Position numbers and translations under genes: made by a program. Below are positions 5,777 through 7,674 of a DNA stretch of 7,674 bases, piece by piece (positions within the stretch are counted from its first letter, which is position 1; each line of letters starts with the position of its first letter). Origin of the DNA: Arcobacter sp. (GTDB lineage: Bacteria > Campylobacterota > Campylobacteria > Campylobacterales > Arcobacteraceae); the NCBI GenBank assembly GCA_016744485.1, contig JADGEG010000096.1, positions 1-7,674 of the forward strand. Direction: 5' to 3'. Below the pieces are notes generated by a model. That model was given only the letters and a program-made list of their open reading frames with translations, had not been told where the DNA came from and did not search any database.

Positions 5777-7068
5777 AAAAAATTATACTACATTTAATAA
5801 TATTAATATTTATATTACAAGGAATTTTAGTGAGTAATACAATAAAATACATTACAGTTAATAATATAAAAGTACCTATTATCTTTGAAAAATATAATAG
5901 TTTGCCTATTTTAAATGTACAATTAGTTTTTAAAAACTCTGGATATATTCAAGATAAAGAACAAAGTGGCATTACATTTTTAAGTGCAAAATTACTAAAT
6001 GAAGGAACTAAAAAGTTAGGTTCATTTAAATTTGCTCAACAATTAGAAGAAAATGCAATTTCTCTTAGTTCTCATACAGGATTTGAAACATTTGTTATAG
6101 AATTATCTTCTTTAAAAGATGTGCATAGTATTGCTTTAGATTTATTAAAACAATTATTGCAAGACCCAAACTATAATGAACAAACTTTGGAAAAATTAAA
6201 AACCATGCAAATAGGTCATTTAAAACGTAAAGAAAATGATTATGATTTTATTGCAAATAGTTTATTAAAAAAGCTTGTTTTTAAAAATACTGCATTAGAG
6301 AATTCAAGTTTAGGAACAATTGATTCAATTTCTAAAATTAAACTAAATGATATAAAAACTTCTATAAATAAAATTTTAAATTTAAATAATCTAATTGTAG
6401 TTGTAGGTGGAGATTTTAATTTTGAAGAAATAGAAGAAAAACTACAAACTCTTTTATCTAGCTTAACAATAAGTAAACAAGAAATATTACAAAATATTAA
6501 ATTAAATAATAAAACTGAAGAAAAAGCCATATTAAAAGACACTAAGCAAGCATATATTTATTTTGCTAGTCCTTTTGATACAAAAGTTAATGATGAAGAT
6601 TTATATATGGCAAAAGTGGCTTCTTTTATATTAGGAGGAAGTGGTTTTGGCTCAAGGCTTATGGAAGAAATACGTGTTAAAAGAGGTTTGGCATATTCTG
6701 CATATGCTTCAATATCAACTAATAAATCACATTCTTATTTTACAGGACATTTACAAACTAAAATTAAAAATACAAATGAGGCTAAAGAACTTGTTGTAAG
6801 TATCGTAAAAGAATTTGTAAAAAGTGGTGTAAGTAAAGATGAACTAAAAGCTGCAAAAAAATTCTTAGTAGGAAGCGAACCTTTGCGAGTAGAAACTCTA
6901 TCACAAAGATTAAATAGAGCACTTACATTGTTTTATCGTGGTTTAGAACAAGATTATCCTAAGAGTGAATTAGAAAAAATTGAAAATTTAAAATTAAAAA
7001 ATTTGAATACATATATTAAATCTCACACAGAGATTAATAACTTATCATTTGCAATAGTAAGGAAATAA
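5773..7068 (+). CDS. M16-family (insulinase-like) protein lacking the catalytic zinc motif
   Basis: This 431-residue protein has the fold organisation of M16B peptidases: an N-terminal and a C-terminal M16 domain, about 25-230 and 250-431. It begins with an N-terminal hydrophobic signal (MKKIILHLIILIFILQ), so it is likely exported to the periplasm. Where active members carry HxxEH in a context such as AHFLEHMLFKGT, this one has TFLSAKLLNEGT (68-79), so both zinc-binding His and the catalytic Glu are gone. The C-terminal domain keeps the substrate-binding Arg/Tyr region EEIRVKRGLAYSAY (298-311, Arg304 and Tyr308). It is therefore a non-catalytic subunit that would need a catalytic partner encoded elsewhere, as in mitochondrial processing peptidase and other M16B pairs. 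H. pylori has such an M16 gene, HP0657 by memory, at this position. No partner lies in the window. It has an ATG start 18 nt after mqnC with a poor ribosome site. gltX follows after 1 nt. Confidence 0.9.
   Translation: MKKIILHLIILIFILQGILVSNTIKYITVNNIKVPIIFEKYNSLPILNVQLVFKNSGYIQDKEQSGITFLSAKLLNEGTKKLGSFKFAQQLEENAISLSSHTGFETFVIELSSLKDVHSIALDLLKQLLQDPNYNEQTLEKLKTMQIGHLKRKENDYDFIANSLLKKLVFKNTALENSSLGTIDSISKIKLNDIKTSINKILNLNNLIVVVGGDFNFEEIEEKLQTLLSSLTISKQEILQNIKLNNKTEEKAILKDTKQAYIYFASPFDTKVNDEDLYMAKVASFILGGSGFGSRLMEEIRVKRGLAYSAYASISTNKSHSYFTGHLQTKIKNTNEAKELVVSIVKEFVKSGVSKDELKAAKKFLVGSEPLRVETLSQRLNRALTLFYRGLEQDYPKSELEKIENLKLKNLNTYIKSHTEINNLSFAIVRK
7059..7063 (+). promoter_or_regulatory. Ribosome binding site for the GTG start of gltX
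   Basis: AAGGA lies inside the last codons of the M16 gene, 6 nt before GTG at 7070-7072. The overlapping ATG at 7068-7070 is out of frame and meets TAA two codons later, so GTG is the only sensible start. Confidence 0.75.
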
Positions 7069-7069
7069 T

Positions 7070-7674
7070 GTGTTAAGATTTGCACCAAGTCCAACAGGTG
7101 ATATGCACATTGGTAATTTAAGAGTTGCTATTTTTAATTATATTTTATCTAAACAATTAAATGAAAAACTAATAATTAGAATAGAAGATACAGATAAAAA
7201 AAGAAATATAAAAAATAAAGATAAAGAAATCTTAGAAATTCTTGATTTATTTTCTATTGAATATGATAGAGTAATTTATCAAAGTGAGTCATTAAAATAT
7301 CATCAAAAACTTGCCATGCAATTAGTCTCTACAAAAAAATCATTTTCGTGTTTTTGTGGTGATGATAAGCTTGATGAATTAAGACAAATAGCAAAAAATA
7401 AAAAAAAACCATTTCGCTATGATGGTTTTTGTCAAAACTTATCTAATGAAGTAGTTTTAGAAGTGAATGCACCTTTTAGCATTCGAGTAAATCAGCCCCA
7501 ATTTAATATTAAATTTACTGATTTATTAAAAGGTGATTTTGATTATAAACCTTTTGATATAGATTCTTTTATTATCCTAAGGCATGATAAAACTCCTACA
7601 TATAACTATGCTTGTGCTATTGATGATATGTTATTAGATATTTCAACAGTTATAAGAGGAGAAGATCATTTATC
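7070..7674 (+). CDS. gltX: Glutamyl-tRNA synthetase, GltX2-like (5' part, runs off window)
   Basis: This class I aminoacyl-tRNA synthetase attaches glutamate to tRNA in the cytoplasm. About 201 codons are visible. The catalytic domain starts at once with LRFAPSPTGDMHIGNLR, containing the HIGH-type motif HIGN (13-16), then RIEDTD (37-42) and, near the edge, YNYACAIDD and IRGEDHL, all typical of GluRS. A zinc-binding module is clear: Cys94-x-Cys96, Tyr117, Cys121, the CxC...Yx3C spacing known from E. coli Glu-Q-tRNA-Asp synthetase (YadB). The protein is too long and operates in the wrong context for YadB, though the missing C-terminus prevents a final check. The opening MLRFAPSPTGDMHIGN resembles what I recall of H. 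pylori GltX2, which charges tRNA-Gln with Glu for GatCAB amidation. A GTG start 1 nt after the M16 gene shows operon packing. A run of nine A at 7400-7408 stays in frame. Confidence 0.93.
   Translation, partial: MLRFAPSPTGDMHIGNLRVAIFNYILSKQLNEKLIIRIEDTDKKRNIKNKDKEILEILDLFSIEYDRVIYQSESLKYHQKLAMQLVSTKKSFSCFCGDDKLDELRQIAKNKKKPFRYDGFCQNLSNEVVLEVNAPFSIRVNQPQFNIKFTDLLKGDFDYKPFDIDSFIILRHDKTPTYNYACAIDDMLLDISTVIRGEDHL

Noticed and set aside
6240..6542. Minus-strand frame of 100 codons inside the M16 gene
   Set aside because: It is antisense to a well supported M16 protein and has a Phe/Ser/Ile-rich composition typical of a shadow frame in AT-rich DNA.

Overview
The window looks like a chromosomal segment of a very AT-rich Gram-negative bacterium, most probably a campylobacterotum and perhaps an Arcobacter relative. 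The reasons are strong A/T codon bias, a BamA-type outer-membrane assembly protein, the futalosine (MqnC) route to menaquinone, and a glutamyl-tRNA synthetase whose N-terminus resembles the second GluRS (GltX2) of Helicobacter and Campylobacter. The genus is an inference from gene content and style, not a database match.

Positions 1-764 contain no intact gene. This stretch is a graveyard of fragments: a possible transposase-type helix-turn-helix scrap (2-97), the C-terminal tail of what looks like a large RTX/haemolysin-type calcium-binding protein (88-255) with a plausible terminator behind it (334-360), the broken C-terminus of an IS3-family transposase OrfB (364-486) with a candidate IS end (496-521), and a protein-like fragment I cannot assign (540-695).

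Positions 765-2309, minus strand, hold an intact SulP-family anion transporter with a C-terminal STAS domain and a TTG start. A divergent promoter region of about 126 bp (2310-2435) separates it from the plus-strand genes.

Positions 2436-7674, plus strand, form a tightly packed gene set: bamA (GTG start), mqnC, an M16-family protein that lacks the zinc-binding HxxEH motif, and the 5' part of gltX (GTG start, running off the window). The gaps are 1, 18 and 1 nt and no terminator is visible between the genes, so they probably form one operon. The products work in different places: outer-membrane protein assembly, menaquinone synthesis in the cytoplasm, an exported pseudo-protease, and tRNA charging. 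From memory, bamA, mqnC and the M16 gene are also consecutive in Helicobacter pylori (around HP0655-HP0657), so this is core, conserved gene order.

I did not find a convincing previously undescribed system. The points most worth a second look are the catalytically degenerate M16 protein in the bamA operon, the likely tRNA specificity of the GltX2-like synthetase, and the RTX tail and IS relics packed against the core genes.
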